46,302 bases of DNA, from positions 1 through 46,302 of the forward strand of contig VFBG01000051.1 in the NCBI GenBank assembly GCA_006515835.1. Reading direction: 5' to 3'. The notes under the pieces are model-generated. The model saw nothing but the letters and a program-made list of their open reading frames with translations. It did no database searches and was not told the DNA's origin. The position numbers and the translations under genes were made by a program. Below, in pieces: positions 10,720-20,955 of the stretch. The first letter of the stretch is position 1, and the number at the start of each line of letters is the position of its first letter. This DNA is from a bacterium (lineage in GTDB: Bacteria > Pseudomonadota > Alphaproteobacteria > Caulobacterales > Caulobacteraceae).

Positions 10720-11691
10720 ATGACCCTCCAAGCGCCTGTCCGGCCGCCCGCGAAGCTCCCTCTAACCGTCCGTCTGGCCACGCCGCGCGGCTTTTGCGCG
10801 GGCGTCGACCGGGCCATCCAGATCGTCGAGCGGGCGCTCGAGAAATATGGCGCGCCCGTCTATGTGCGGCATGAGATCGTCCACAATCGCCACGTCGTCG
10901 ACCGGCTCAAGGCCATGGGCGCGATCTTCGTCAAGGAACTGGACGACTGCCCCGACGACCGGCCCGTGGTCTTTTCCGCCCATGGCGTGCCCAAGTCGGT
11001 GCCGGCGACGGCGCGGGCGCGCCAGATGCTGTATCTCGACGCCACCTGCCCGCTGGTCTCCAAGGTCCATGTCGAGGCCGAACGCCATCACGCCGCCGGT
11101 CGGCACATTATCCTGATCGGCCATGCCGGTCACCCGGAAGTGGTCGGCACCATGGGCCAGCTGCCCTCGGACGCCATCAGCCTGATCGAGACGGTCGCGG
11201 ACGCCGAGGCCTTCCAGCGGCCGGGCGATGCGCCGCTGGCCTACGCCACCCAGACCACCCTCTCGGTCGATGACACGGCGGAGGTGCTCGCCACCCTTAA
11301 GCGCCGCTTCCCCGAGCTGCCGGACCCCCACAAGGAAGACATCTGCTACGCGACCACCAATCGCCAGGAGGCGGTCAAGCGGCTGGGCGCGGGTTGCGAC
11401 CTGGTTCTTGTGGTCGGATCGAAGAACTCCTCGAACTCCGTGCGGCTGGTCGAGGTGGCGATGCGCGCCGGGGCGAAGGACGCTCGCCTCGTGGACGACG
11501 CCGGCCAGGTCAACTGGTCGTGGATGGACGGCGTCTCGACGCTCGGGATCACCGCCGGGGCCTCGGCCCCCGAGCGGCTGATCGAGGAACTGGTTGACGC
11601 CGTTCGGGCACGCTTCGACGCCGATGTGATCGAGGACGCGGGCGAGCGGGAAACCGTGACCTTCAAACTTCCCCGCCTTCTCACGGCCTGA
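10720..11691 (+). CDS. ispH: 4-hydroxy-3-methylbut-2-enyl diphosphate reductase
   Basis: 323 aa; [66 protein letters not shown]. Confidence 0.97.
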   Translation: MTLQAPVRPPAKLPLTVRLATPRGFCAGVDRAIQIVERALEKYGAPVYVRHEIVHNRHVVDRLKAMGAIFVKELDDCPDDRPVVFSAHGVPKSVPATARARQMLYLDATCPLVSKVHVEAERHHAAGRHIILIGHAGHPEVVGTMGQLPSDAISLIETVADAEAFQRPGDAPLAYATQTTLSVDDTAEVLATLKRRFPELPDPHKEDICYATTNRQEAVKRLGAGCDLVLVVGSKNSSNSVRLVEVAMRAGAKDARLVDDAGQVNWSWMDGVSTLGITAGASAPERLIEELVDAVRARFDADVIEDAGERETVTFKLPRLLTA

Positions 11692-11758
11692 GGTCGATCC
11701 GGCGGTTCGCCGTCATCTGCGGTTTGCAAATCTTTGCTTCGGTGCGCCGGGGCATGAC

Positions 11759-13831
11759 ATGGCCTCCAGCACACTCTCGGAGCCGATGATGGACCTGGAC
11801 CGCCGCCGCCTTCTTCTCGCCGCCGGTGGCGGGGCGCTCATGATACCCGCGATTGCGAGAGCCATGAGCATCGACGCCGATGTCCGGACCGGGACCGTGG
11901 CCGACGTCGGGCATGTCGTCATCCTGATGCAGGAGAACCGGTCCTTCGATCACTATTTCGGAGCCATGAAGGGCGTGCGGGGCTTTGCGGACCGCTTCCC
12001 CATCCCGGTCGCCGACGCGCCCGGTCGCGTGGGCAAGACCTGCTGGGTCCAGGCCAATCCGGCAGGGCCCGACCGGCCGCCGCTGGTGTCGCCCTTTCCG
12101 CTGAACACGGTCGAGGACTTCCGCTTCATGCGGGTGGAGGGGACGCCTCACACTTGGCCCGACGGCCAGGCAGCCTGGGACGAGGGGCGAATGGGCGCGT
12201 GGCCGGCGGCCAAGAACGAGCATTCGATGGGGTATTTCCGCGAAGACGACATTCCGTTCCAGTGGACCGGGACGAATGACCCGACGGGGACGATGGGCGG
12301 TCCCTCGATCTCCAACTCCCACGACGCCCTGGTCGCGGACGGCGGCCACCCGGACAGCTACCGCTGGACCACCTATCCCGAGCGCCTTCAGGCCGCCGGG
12401 GTGAGCTGGCGCATCTACCAGGACATGGCTGACAACTTCACCGACAACCCCGTGGCCGGCTTCAAGACCTTCCGGGACAGTCATGCCCGAGCCCCAGGGT
12501 CGGACCCGCGCCTCGCCGCCCTGGGCCTGAGCACCCACACCCTGACCGGACTGGCCGAGGACGTCCTGTCCGGCGCGCTGCCCCAGGTATCGTGGATCGT
12601 GGCCCCGGCGAAGGATTCCGAACACCCGGGCCCGTCCAGTCCGGCCCAGGGTGCTGACTACACGGCCCGGGTGATCGAGGCTCTGACCGCCGATCCGAAG
12701 GTCTGGGCCCGAACCGTGCTGCTCGTGATGTTCGATGAGAACGACGGCTTCTTCGACCATGCGCCACCGCCTGCGCCGCCCTCGCTGGATGGCCGCGCGG
12801 CCTCACCCGCCATGGGCGGCTCCACAGTCGAAACCACCGGCGAATATCATCTCGCGACCACGCCCAGCGAAGCCGCGACCGAACGCCCGGAGTTCATGGG
12901 TCGCCCCTATGGACTGGGTCCCCGCGTCCCGATGTATGTCATTTCCCCCTGGAGCCGGGGCGGCTGGGTAAACTCCCAGGTCTTCGACCACACCTCGGTG
13001 ATCCGCTTTCTGGAGACCCGCTTCGGCGTCATGGAGCCCAACATCTCCCCCTGGCGGCGCGAGGTCTGCGGCGACCTGACGACCGCCTTCGATTTCAGCG
13101 CCCCCAACGCCCCCTTCACCGGAACCCTTCCGTCGACCCGCGAGACGGCGGCCCGCGCGGCCGCCCTGCCCGGACGCTCTACGCCGGCCACGCCCGGTGT
13201 GCCCGGCGTCCCCGTTCAGGCCGTCGGTGCCAGGCCGTCCCGCGCCCTGCCCTATGACCTGGGTGTCGAGGAGGACCGTGAAGGCGGCGCGCTCGGCCTG
13301 ACCTTCCGCAACGACGGCCGCGCCGGGGCGGTGTTCCATGTCTACAACCGGCTGCGACTGGATCAGGCGCCCCGGCGCTATACGGTCGGTGCGGGACGCG
13401 CCCTGCGCGGCGTCTGGGAGCCCGGTGCCTATGATCTCTGGGTTCTGGGACCCAACGGCTTTCATTGTCATTTCATCGGCGACGCCGCATCCGGGGAGCT
13501 GAGCCTGTCGGTTTCTCATGACGCCGGCGGGGGTCAGCTCGTGCTCGCGGTCGCCAACTCCGGTGCGGCAGCAGGACAGATCGAGGTCGCCGGGGTCTAT
13601 GGGACCGGGACGGCGTGGCGGGCCAATGTCGCGCCCGGCAGTTCTGTTCGCAGGCAGTGGCCGGTCGCGGACCACGGCTGGTATGACCTCACCCTCACCT
13701 GCGACGGCGCGAACGGGTATCTCAGACGTCTTGCGGGGCGGCTTGAGACTGGCGCTGATTCGATCAGTGATCCGGCCATGGGCGGCCCCGCGATCCTGGA
13801 TCAGGCGAGGCGTGCGAGGCTGACCGCCTGA
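11759..13831 (+). CDS. Phosphocholine-specific phospholipase C (acid phosphatase/PLC family), Tat-exported
   Basis: 690 aa; DRRRLLLAAGGGALMI twin-Arg signal, VVILMQENRSFDHYFGAMKGVRGF, MFDENDGFFDH, duplicated C-terminal domains. Confidence 0.92.
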   Translation: MASSTLSEPMMDLDRRRLLLAAGGGALMIPAIARAMSIDADVRTGTVADVGHVVILMQENRSFDHYFGAMKGVRGFADRFPIPVADAPGRVGKTCWVQANPAGPDRPPLVSPFPLNTVEDFRFMRVEGTPHTWPDGQAAWDEGRMGAWPAAKNEHSMGYFREDDIPFQWTGTNDPTGTMGGPSISNSHDALVADGGHPDSYRWTTYPERLQAAGVSWRIYQDMADNFTDNPVAGFKTFRDSHARAPGSDPRLAALGLSTHTLTGLAEDVLSGALPQVSWIVAPAKDSEHPGPSSPAQGADYTARVIEALTADPKVWARTVLLVMFDENDGFFDHAPPPAPPSLDGRAASPAMGGSTVETTGEYHLATTPSEAATERPEFMGRPYGLGPRVPMYVISPWSRGGWVNSQVFDHTSVIRFLETRFGVMEPNISPWRREVCGDLTTAFDFSAPNAPFTGTLPSTRETAARAAALPGRSTPATPGVPGVPVQAVGARPSRALPYDLGVEEDREGGALGLTFRNDGRAGAVFHVYNRLRLDQAPRRYTVGAGRALRGVWEPGAYDLWVLGPNGFHCHFIGDAASGELSLSVSHDAGGGQLVLAVANSGAAAGQIEVAGVYGTGTAWRANVAPGSSVRRQWPVADHGWYDLTLTCDGANGYLRRLAGRLETGADSISDPAMGGPAILDQARRARLTA

Positions 13832-13899
13832 GCCGGACTTGCGCAAGCGGAGCCTTTGCCGTTCGCTGGCGTTGAAGCTGCTCACCACGGGACATCTCC

Positions 13900-14829
13900 A
13901 TGCGCCGCATTCGCCCTGTCTTCGCCTCCGTTTCGGCCCTTGTCCTGTTTGCAGCGGCGGCCTGCTCGCCTGAAGCTGAGGCACCGCCCGCGCCGGTCAC
14001 GCCGTCCCCGACACCCGCCGCAACGCCAGCGCCGCCGGTGAGCTATGCGTGCGAAAGCGGCCAGTCGGTCACGGTCGCCTATCCGGATACGGCGACTGCC
14101 CAACTGACTTACAAGGGCCAGAGCTACACCCTTCGCACGGTCCAGTCGGCGTCCGGCGCCCGCTTTGCCGGCTCCGGGATCGAATGGTGGAGCGCCACGC
14201 GAGACGGTTCGGAGAGCGCCACCCTCAGCCGCCTCGGCCCCAATGAGGATGTCGGCGTCGCCGTGCTGGAGCGGTGCAGCCGCCCGTCGTCCGGCCCCGT
14301 GGCACCCGGTCCGCTCCCGGGCCAGCAGCCCGCGCCGGGTGGGGTGCTGCCCACCGCTGCACCATGTCGTGGCCCACAGCTGAAACTGTCCGCGGACGGC
14401 GGCGACGCGGGGGCGGGGAACCGTGTCTCCATCCTCGGCGTCCAGAACGTCAGTGCCCAGGCCTGCAGTCTGACGGGCTATCCGACGGTGGTGCTGCAGG
14501 ACCGGCAGGGCCGCAACCTGACTTCGATTCGCGCCGACCAGACCCTGGGCAGCTATTTCCGGCAGGGTCAGGCCCCGACTCCGGTTGAGCTCGCGCCCCA
14601 GGCCAAGGCCTTCTTCGACATCGCCTGGAATGTTGTGCCGAACGAAGGAAACGGGGAGACGACCTGTCCGTCCGCGACCCGCATCCGGATGACAGCGCCT
14701 GGCGACACTTCGCCGGTCTCGCTGGCCCAGGCCTTCACCCCCTGTGGCGGCCGCATCCGGGTCAGCCCGTTCCGGCCGGTCGCCGAGCCCGCCCCGGAAC
14801 CGGCCCCCGCCGCCACGACGAAGCTCTAG
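13900..14829 (+). CDS. Lipoprotein with MliC-like domain and DUF4232-like domain
   Basis: MRRIRPVFASVSALVLFAAAACSPEAEA lipobox; YACESGQSVTVAYPDTATAQLTYKGQSYTLRTVQSASGARFAGSGIEWWS (MliC-like); CRGPQLKLSADGGDAGAGNRVSILGVQNVSAQACSLTGYPTVVLQD (DUF4232-like). Confidence 0.72.
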   Translation: MRRIRPVFASVSALVLFAAAACSPEAEAPPAPVTPSPTPAATPAPPVSYACESGQSVTVAYPDTATAQLTYKGQSYTLRTVQSASGARFAGSGIEWWSATRDGSESATLSRLGPNEDVGVAVLERCSRPSSGPVAPGPLPGQQPAPGGVLPTAAPCRGPQLKLSADGGDAGAGNRVSILGVQNVSAQACSLTGYPTVVLQDRQGRNLTSIRADQTLGSYFRQGQAPTPVELAPQAKAFFDIAWNVVPNEGNGETTCPSATRIRMTAPGDTSPVSLAQAFTPCGGRIRVSPFRPVAEPAPEPAPAATTKL

Positions 14830-14870
14830 GGGGGTTCAAACGCGGCCTGAAACGGCGTAGCGGAGCGCGC

Positions 14871-16061
14871 ATGACAGCCAGTTTTCACGACCGCGTCCGC
14901 GCGGAACTCGCCGATATCGACGCCCAGGGTCTGACCAAGCCCGAACGCATCATTGCCTCCCGTCAGGGACCGGTGATCAGGGTCGGCGGCCGCGACGTGC
15001 TGAATTTCTGCGCCAACAACTACCTCGGCCTCGCCGGGGATGAGCGGGTGACGCAGGCGGGCATCGCGGCGCAACAGAAATGGGGAGCCGGCACGGCCTC
15101 GGTCCGCTTCATCTGCGGCACGCTGGAGATTCACAAGGAACTGGAACGCGCCGTCGCCGACTATCTCGGCTTTGAGGACACCATCCTGTTCGCCGCCGCC
15201 TTCGACGCCAACGGCGGCATCTTCGAGCCGCTGTTCGGGGCAGACGACGCGATCGTCTCGGACAGCCTGAACCACGCTTCGATCATCGACGGCGTGAGGC
15301 TGTGCAAGGCCAAGCGCTATCGGTTCGCCAACTCGGACATGGACGACCTCGAGACCCAGCTCAAACAGGCCCGGGCGGACGGGGCGCGCGAGATCGTCAT
15401 CGCCACCGACGGCGCCTTCTCCATGGACGGCTATATCGCCAAGTTGAAGGACATCCGGGCGCTGGCCGACAAATACAGCGCCCTGATCATGGTCGACGAC
15501 TGCCACGCCACCGGCTTCCTCGGTCCGCAGGGCCGCGGCTCCTATGCGCACCACGGGGTCGAGATCGACTTCCTGACCGGCACCTTCGGCAAGGCGCTGG
15601 GCGGCGCCATGGGCGGCTTCATCTGCGCAACCTCGGAAGTCGTGGCCCTGCTGAAGCAGCGAGCGCGGCCCTATCTGTTCTCCAACGCCCTGGCACCGGC
15701 CGTTTGCGGCTCGTCGCTGGAAGCCATCCGCATCGCCGGCGGCGACGAGGGTGACGCCCTGCGCAAACAGCTGTTCGCCAATGCCGTCCGTTACCGCGCC
15801 GCCATGAACGACGCCGGCTTCACCCTGCTGCCCGGCGAGCATCCGATCATTCCGGTCATGCTGGGCGACGCCAAACTGGCGCAGGACTTCGCTGCCCGGG
15901 CCCTGGAGCTCGGCGTCTATGTCATCGGCTTCAGCTTCCCGGTGGTGCCGCGCGGCCAGGCCCGCATCCGCACCCAGATGTCGGCGGCGCATACCTTCGA
16001 ACAGATTGATCAAACGGTCGCGGCGTTCACGACGGCCGGCAAGGAATTGGGAGTTATCTGA
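14871..16061 (+). CDS. kbl: Glycine C-acetyltransferase (2-amino-3-ketobutyrate CoA ligase)
   Basis: 396 aa; [44 protein letters not shown]. Confidence 0.96.
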   Translation: MTASFHDRVRAELADIDAQGLTKPERIIASRQGPVIRVGGRDVLNFCANNYLGLAGDERVTQAGIAAQQKWGAGTASVRFICGTLEIHKELERAVADYLGFEDTILFAAAFDANGGIFEPLFGADDAIVSDSLNHASIIDGVRLCKAKRYRFANSDMDDLETQLKQARADGAREIVIATDGAFSMDGYIAKLKDIRALADKYSALIMVDDCHATGFLGPQGRGSYAHHGVEIDFLTGTFGKALGGAMGGFICATSEVVALLKQRARPYLFSNALAPAVCGSSLEAIRIAGGDEGDALRKQLFANAVRYRAAMNDAGFTLLPGEHPIIPVMLGDAKLAQDFAARALELGVYVIGFSFPVVPRGQARIRTQMSAAHTFEQIDQTVAAFTTAGKELGVI

Positions 16062-17113
16062 TGGCTGACACCATGAAGGCCCTGGCCAAGACCCGGCCCG
16101 AAGTCGGCCTTGAGTTGATCGACGCGCCGATCCCCGTCGCCGGTCCCGAGGATGTGCTGATCCGGGTCAAGCGCACCGCCGTCTGCGGCACCGATATCCA
16201 CATCTGGAACTGGGACGAGTGGTCCCAGAAGAATGTGCCCGTGCCGATGATCACTGGCCACGAGTTCGCCGGCGAGATCGTCGCCATCGGCAAGGATGTC
16301 GACCGCCGCTTGAAGGTCGGCCATCGGGTTTCGGCCGAGGGCCACGTCATCGACCTGAACTCCGAAGCGGCCCGGGCGGGCCATTTCCATCTCGACCCCG
16401 ACACCCGCGGCATCGGCGTCAACCGTCAGGGTGCCTTCGCCGAGTTCGTCGTGGCCCCGGCCTTCAACGTCATCGAACTTCCGGACGACGTGCCCTATGA
16501 AATCGGCTCGATCCTCGATCCCTTCGGCAACGCCGTGCATACGGCGCAGCAGTTCGACCTGCTGGGCGAGGATGTGCTGGTAACCGGCGCCGGTCCGATC
16601 GGGATGATGGCCGCCGCGGTCGCCCGCCATGCCGGTGCCCGCACCGTGGTCCTGACCGACATCAACGACTTCCGCCTCGAGCTGGCTCAGAAGGGGGCGC
16701 CGGGCGTCCGGACCGTGAACACGACACGCGAGGACCTGAAGGACGTCATGCACGAGCTCGGCCTCAAGGTCGGCTTCGACGTGGCGCTGGAGATGTCGGG
16801 TTCGCCGATCGCCTTCAAACAGTGTGTCGACACCCTGATCATGGGCGGCGGCATGGCCATGCTGGGCATTCCCTCAAAGCCGATGGAGACCGACTGGGGT
16901 GCCATCATCCTCAAGGCCCTGACCATCAAGGGCGTCTACGGCCGTGAGATGTTCACGACCTGGCGCAAGATGCTGGGCCTGCTCAAGGCCGGGCTCGACC
17001 TGACGCCGCTGATCACCCACCAGATGGGCTATGAGCGTTTCGAGGAAGGCTTCGAGGCGATGCGTTCCGGCCAGTCGGGCAAGGTCGTGCTCAACTGGGA
17101 CAAGGCGGCCTGA
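16061..17113 (+). CDS. tdh: L-threonine 3-dehydrogenase
   Basis: 350 aa; overlaps kbl stop; [78 protein letters not shown]. Confidence 0.95.
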   Translation: MADTMKALAKTRPEVGLELIDAPIPVAGPEDVLIRVKRTAVCGTDIHIWNWDEWSQKNVPVPMITGHEFAGEIVAIGKDVDRRLKVGHRVSAEGHVIDLNSEAARAGHFHLDPDTRGIGVNRQGAFAEFVVAPAFNVIELPDDVPYEIGSILDPFGNAVHTAQQFDLLGEDVLVTGAGPIGMMAAAVARHAGARTVVLTDINDFRLELAQKGAPGVRTVNTTREDLKDVMHELGLKVGFDVALEMSGSPIAFKQCVDTLIMGGGMAMLGIPSKPMETDWGAIILKALTIKGVYGREMFTTWRKMLGLLKAGLDLTPLITHQMGYERFEEGFEAMRSGQSGKVVLNWDKAA

Positions 17114-17126
17114 GGGGGCGACCGCG

Positions 17127-17579
17127 ATGGTCGCCCGTCCCATCGTGTTGTTTCTGGAAGGCGAGGGGACGGACGCGCGCGGTCGCTCCGTGTTCGACAT
17201 ACTCTCGATGAACGATGTGGCTCTTGAGCGGACGCACGATTTCATCCAGTGGCTGTTTCCCCTGCCTGAGCCCTCGGCCGCCATACCGGATTCACCGGTA
17301 CTGACGCCGGCCGACATCCAGGCCATTCGCGTCTCGGAACTTGCGCCGATCGCCCTCGCCGGCGCGACCGATCGTATGACCGCCTTCTACCAGACGACCC
17401 ACGACTGGCTGATGCCGAACGATCACAACCACCGGCGCATTACACGGATCATACGGTCGCTGCGCCTGCTTGTCGGGGACGCCGAGGCGGATGCCTTCCA
17501 TGCCGTCATTCTGGCGCGAGTCGAGGCGACGCGGGCACCAGTCAGCGCCCGCAGCCGCGGCTACTGGGCGACGGCCTGA
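17127..17579 (+). CDS. OGFr N-terminal domain-containing protein
   Basis: ILSMNDVALERTHDFIQWLFPLPEPSAAIPDSPVLTPADI: opioid growth factor receptor-type conserved signature. Confidence 0.8.
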   Translation: MVARPIVLFLEGEGTDARGRSVFDILSMNDVALERTHDFIQWLFPLPEPSAAIPDSPVLTPADIQAIRVSELAPIALAGATDRMTAFYQTTHDWLMPNDHNHRRITRIIRSLRLLVGDAEADAFHAVILARVEATRAPVSARSRGYWATA

Positions 17580-17636
17580 TCGATCAGGCGGCGGCTCCCA
17601 CTTGACCCGGGCGTCTGGCCGGTCGAGGGCAAGGCG

Positions 17637-18458
17637 ATGAACTATCGCCACAGCTTTCACGCCGGAAATTTCGCCGACATCGTCAAACACGCCCTGCTGC
17701 TGTGGCTGCTTGAGCGGCGGCAAGTGCAAGGGCCGGTCAGCGTCATCGACACCCATGCGGGAGCCGGCCGCTACGACCTGACCGGCGACGCTACACGCTC
17801 GAAGGAGGCCGAGGCCGGTATCGCCCGGCTGATGGCCGCTGCCGACCGGCCGCCGCTGATCGAGGCACTGGCGGCCGAGGTGGCGCGACTGAATCCCGAT
17901 GGCGGCGTGACCTTCTATCCGGGCTCGCCGCTGCTGATCGCCGGACGGCTGGGCGAGGAGGACCGCTACGTCGGCTTCGAACTGAATCCGCCGGTGCTGG
18001 ACCTGCTGACTGAGGCGCTTGAGGCGTTTCCGCAGGCCATGGCCCAGGGCGGCGACGGCTATGACCAGGCGCGGACCTGGGCGGCGGAGGCGACGGGTGC
18101 CTTCGTCCTGATCGATCCGCCGTTCGAACAGCCTGACGACTACAATCGCGCCGCCGACACGGCCGCAGCGATTGCGCGGGCCGATCCGCGGGCGACGGTG
18201 GCGATCTGGACGCCGCTGAAGGACATGGAGACCTTCGACGGCTTCCTGCGCCGGCTGGATCAGGCGGGCATCAAGCGGATGCTGGTGGCCGAGGCGCGGC
18301 TGCGGCCCCTGACGGACCCGATGAAGATGAACGGCTGTGCGCTGGTCGTTCTGAACCCGCCGCAGGGGGCCGAAGAGGCAGCCAATGAGGTCTGCGACTG
18401 GGTCGCGGAGACGCTGGGCGGCGCGACCGCCCGGTCCGAAGTCTGGATGACAGGCTGA
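17637..18458 (+). CDS. rlmJ: 23S rRNA (adenine(2030)-N6)-methyltransferase
   Basis: 273 aa; MNYRHSFHAGNFADIVKHALLLWLLE, DTHAGAGRYDL, LIDPPFE. Confidence 0.95.
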   Translation: MNYRHSFHAGNFADIVKHALLLWLLERRQVQGPVSVIDTHAGAGRYDLTGDATRSKEAEAGIARLMAAADRPPLIEALAAEVARLNPDGGVTFYPGSPLLIAGRLGEEDRYVGFELNPPVLDLLTEALEAFPQAMAQGGDGYDQARTWAAEATGAFVLIDPPFEQPDDYNRAADTAAAIARADPRATVAIWTPLKDMETFDGFLRRLDQAGIKRMLVAEARLRPLTDPMKMNGCALVVLNPPQGAEEAANEVCDWVAETLGGATARSEVWMTG

Positions 18459-18462
18459 TCTG

Positions 18463-18771
18463 CTATTCGATGACCTCGCCCGCCTCATAGAGGTGGGGTT
18501 CGAAGGTGGCGATGGCCATGATCGGCTCCATCGCCGCATTGACGGCGGCGCTGCGGGCCATGGATTTCCAGTCGGCAGCCGAGCGCCAGACCGCGTGCAC
18601 CGCCGCCACCTTGCCGTTCAGACCGCGGTGCAGGGTCGCCGATATGAAGCCGTCGGCTTCGCGCTGTGCCCGCACCATGACGCCGATCAGTTCCATGAGC
18701 GTATCCATTCGCTCCGGCTCGCAGCGGTAGACATTGATCAGGACGACTGGCTCTGGGGCAGGTTCGGTCAT
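18463..18771 (-). CDS. Antibiotic biosynthesis monooxygenase-like (ABM ferredoxin-like fold) protein
   Basis: 102 aa; VVLINVYRCEPERMDTLMELIGVMVRAQREADGFISATLHRGLNG. Confidence 0.75.
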   Translation of the reverse strand: MTEPAPEPVVLINVYRCEPERMDTLMELIGVMVRAQREADGFISATLHRGLNGKVAAVHAVWRSAADWKSMARSAAVNAAMEPIMAIATFEPHLYEAGEVIE

Positions 18772-18844
18772 TGCGCGCCCTTAGCCGACCGCTCTTCCCC
18801 CGTCTTGCGCCATCGCCCATATCTTTTGCGTCGAGGAGACCCGA

Positions 18845-19534
18845 ATGACCCGCATCGCGATTCTGGAGACCGGTGCCCCGCCGCCCGCCCTGAAGGCGGC
18901 GCACGGCGACTATCCGGCGATGTTCCGGGACCTGCTCGGAGATGGCTTCGAGTTTCAAACATTCGACGTGCAGTCGGGAGATTTGCCCGACCCTGCGGGC
19001 TTCGATGCGGCGATCATCACCGGCTCGTCGGCGGGAGTCTATGAGACCGACCGCTGGATCGCTGACCTGCTGGACTGGATCCGGGCGGCGAAGGACCGGA
19101 CCAGACTGGTCGGTGTCTGTTTTGGTCATCAGGCCATGGCGCAGGCGCTGGGCGGGCGCGTCGAGAAGTCGGAGCGCGGGTGGGGCGTGGGTCTGCACCG
19201 CTATCAGGTCGCCTCGCCCGAGCCGTGGATGACCCCGGCCGCCGCGACCGTCGCCATTCCGGCCTCTCATCAGGATCAGGTGGTCGAGGCACCGTCGGAC
19301 GCGCGCGTCATCCTGCGCAGCGACTTCACGCCGTTCGCCGGACTGGCCTGGGGCGAGGACGCGATCTCGATGCAGCCCCATCCCGAGTTCTCTTCGGCCT
19401 TTGCGACCGAGCTGACGGCCGGACGGCACGACCGGATCGACCCGGCGCTGGTGGCGCGGGCGGTGGACAGTCTGAAGGCGGCGGATGATCGTGGCGTCGT
19501 CGGCGGCTGGATCCGCGCGTTCCTGACGGCCTGA
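18845..19534 (+). CDS. Class I glutamine amidotransferase (GMP synthase-like)
   Basis: 229 aa; ITGSSAGVYE, VGVCFGHQAMAQALGG, QPHPEFSS. Confidence 0.9.
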   Translation: MTRIAILETGAPPPALKAAHGDYPAMFRDLLGDGFEFQTFDVQSGDLPDPAGFDAAIITGSSAGVYETDRWIADLLDWIRAAKDRTRLVGVCFGHQAMAQALGGRVEKSERGWGVGLHRYQVASPEPWMTPAAATVAIPASHQDQVVEAPSDARVILRSDFTPFAGLAWGEDAISMQPHPEFSSAFATELTAGRHDRIDPALVARAVDSLKAADDRGVVGGWIRAFLTA

Positions 19535-19546
19535 GGACGTCCCGCC

Positions 19547-19951
19547 ATGCCCGTGCCCGTCGGTTATTCCGGCAAGCCGCTGATCCAGAAGCTGGGTCTC
19601 AAGGAAGCTCAGGTCCTGAAGCCGGTCGGGGCACCGGAGGCCTATGCCGAGTGGATCGCGCCGCTACCGCCCGGCGCGGTGGTCGACGTCGACGCCGCCG
19701 TGGCTGACCTCGTCCACCTGTTCGTCGGTGATCGCGCCGGTCTGGAGCACGGCGCCGCCACAGCTCTGGCGGCGGTCAGGCCGGGCGGCATGCTTTGGGT
19801 GTCCTGGCCCAAGAAGACCTCGACCCTGTTTCGCGACCTGACCGAAGACGGCCTGCGCGAGATCCTGCTGCCGACGGGCTGGGTCGATGTGAAGGTCTGT
19901 GCGGTCAGCGCCGACTGGTCCGGCCTGAAATTCCTGAGGCGCAAGACCTAG
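19547..19951 (+). CDS. DUF3052-like protein
   Basis: 134 aa; [17 protein letters not shown]...[11 protein letters not shown]...[31 protein letters not shown]. Confidence 0.78.
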   Translation: MPVPVGYSGKPLIQKLGLKEAQVLKPVGAPEAYAEWIAPLPPGAVVDVDAAVADLVHLFVGDRAGLEHGAATALAAVRPGGMLWVSWPKKTSTLFRDLTEDGLREILLPTGWVDVKVCAVSADWSGLKFLRRKT

Positions 19952-20799
19952 GGCCACTTCACCATTGGCGGCATCGAGCTGAGGATGGACTCCACGTTGC
20001 CGCCGGTCTTGAGGCCGAACATGGTGCCGCGGTCGTAGAGCAGGTTGAACTCTTCCGCCGTCCAGGGCTCGGCCATTCGCCCGCGAACGATGGTCGAATA
20101 GGCGTCGAGGAAATTCACGCCGACATCGCGAGTGAAGGCGAAGTCCTTCGCAAAGTCTCCGCTGTCTTGGTGGTCGTAGAAGATGCCGCCCGTGCCGCGC
20201 GGTTCGTTGCGGTGGGGCAGGAAGAAATACTCGTCGCACCAGGCCTTGAATTTCGCATGCCATGATCCGTCTTTGGCCGGGTCGTGGGCGTCGCAGGCCG
20301 CCTTCATGGCGGCGTGGAAGGCGAGGGTGTCGGGGTGGTCCTGCCGCCGGTCGACGTCGAGCACGGGCGTCAGATCGCCGCCGCCGCCGAACCAGCTTTT
20401 CGTCGTGGCGATAAAGCGGGTGTTCATATGCACCGCCGGCACGCGGGGACTGACCGGATGGGCGATCAGGCTGATGCCGGTGGCGAAGAAGCGCGGGTCC
20501 TCGGCCGCGCCGGGCACGCCCTTCGCATAGTCGGCGGGAAAGGTCCCGTGCACGGTCGAGACGTGGACGCCGACCTTTTCGAACAGCCGTCCATGCATCA
20601 TTCCCATGACGCCGCCGCCACCCTCGGGCCGTTCCCAGGGGGTGCGCACGAAGCGGCCCGGCTCGCCGGGGAAGAGGTCAGCGGGCGCCGCGTCCTCCAG
20701 CGCCTCGAAACCGGCGTGGATGCGGTCGCGCAGGGTCTCGAACCAGGCGCGGGCTTCGGCCTTCTTTTGATCGAGGGTCAGGTCGTCGGTTTTGGTCAT
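19948..20799 (-). CDS. hemF: Oxygen-dependent coproporphyrinogen III oxidase
   Basis: [27 protein letters not shown]...[22 protein letters not shown]...[15 protein letters not shown]; start trimmed from the 678-aa ORF. Confidence 0.96.
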   Translation of the reverse strand: MTKTDDLTLDQKKAEARAWFETLRDRIHAGFEALEDAAPADLFPGEPGRFVRTPWERPEGGGGVMGMMHGRLFEKVGVHVSTVHGTFPADYAKGVPGAAEDPRFFATGISLIAHPVSPRVPAVHMNTRFIATTKSWFGGGGDLTPVLDVDRRQDHPDTLAFHAAMKAACDAHDPAKDGSWHAKFKAWCDEYFFLPHRNEPRGTGGIFYDHQDSGDFAKDFAFTRDVGVNFLDAYSTIVRGRMAEPWTAEEFNLLYDRGTMFGLKTGGNVESILSSMPPMVKWP

Positions 20800-20825
20800 G
20801 GGGCGTCCTGTAGTTGGCTTTTCTG

Positions 20826-20873
20826 CTTTCGTCATTCCGGGCGAAGCGCAGCGAAGACCCGGAATGACGAAAG
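20826..20873. repeat. REP-like intergenic palindrome (16-bp perfect arms, 16-nt loop)
   Basis: ctttcgtcattccggg-cgaagcgcagcgaaga-cccggaatgacgaaag. Confidence 0.9.
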
Positions 20874-20955
20874 CCGTGGGAGCGACCCCGCTCGCCGGCC
20901 TTGCCTTCGCCGCCTCCTCTGCCACTGTCCGGCGTCGCATCTCCGGGAGCCTGTC

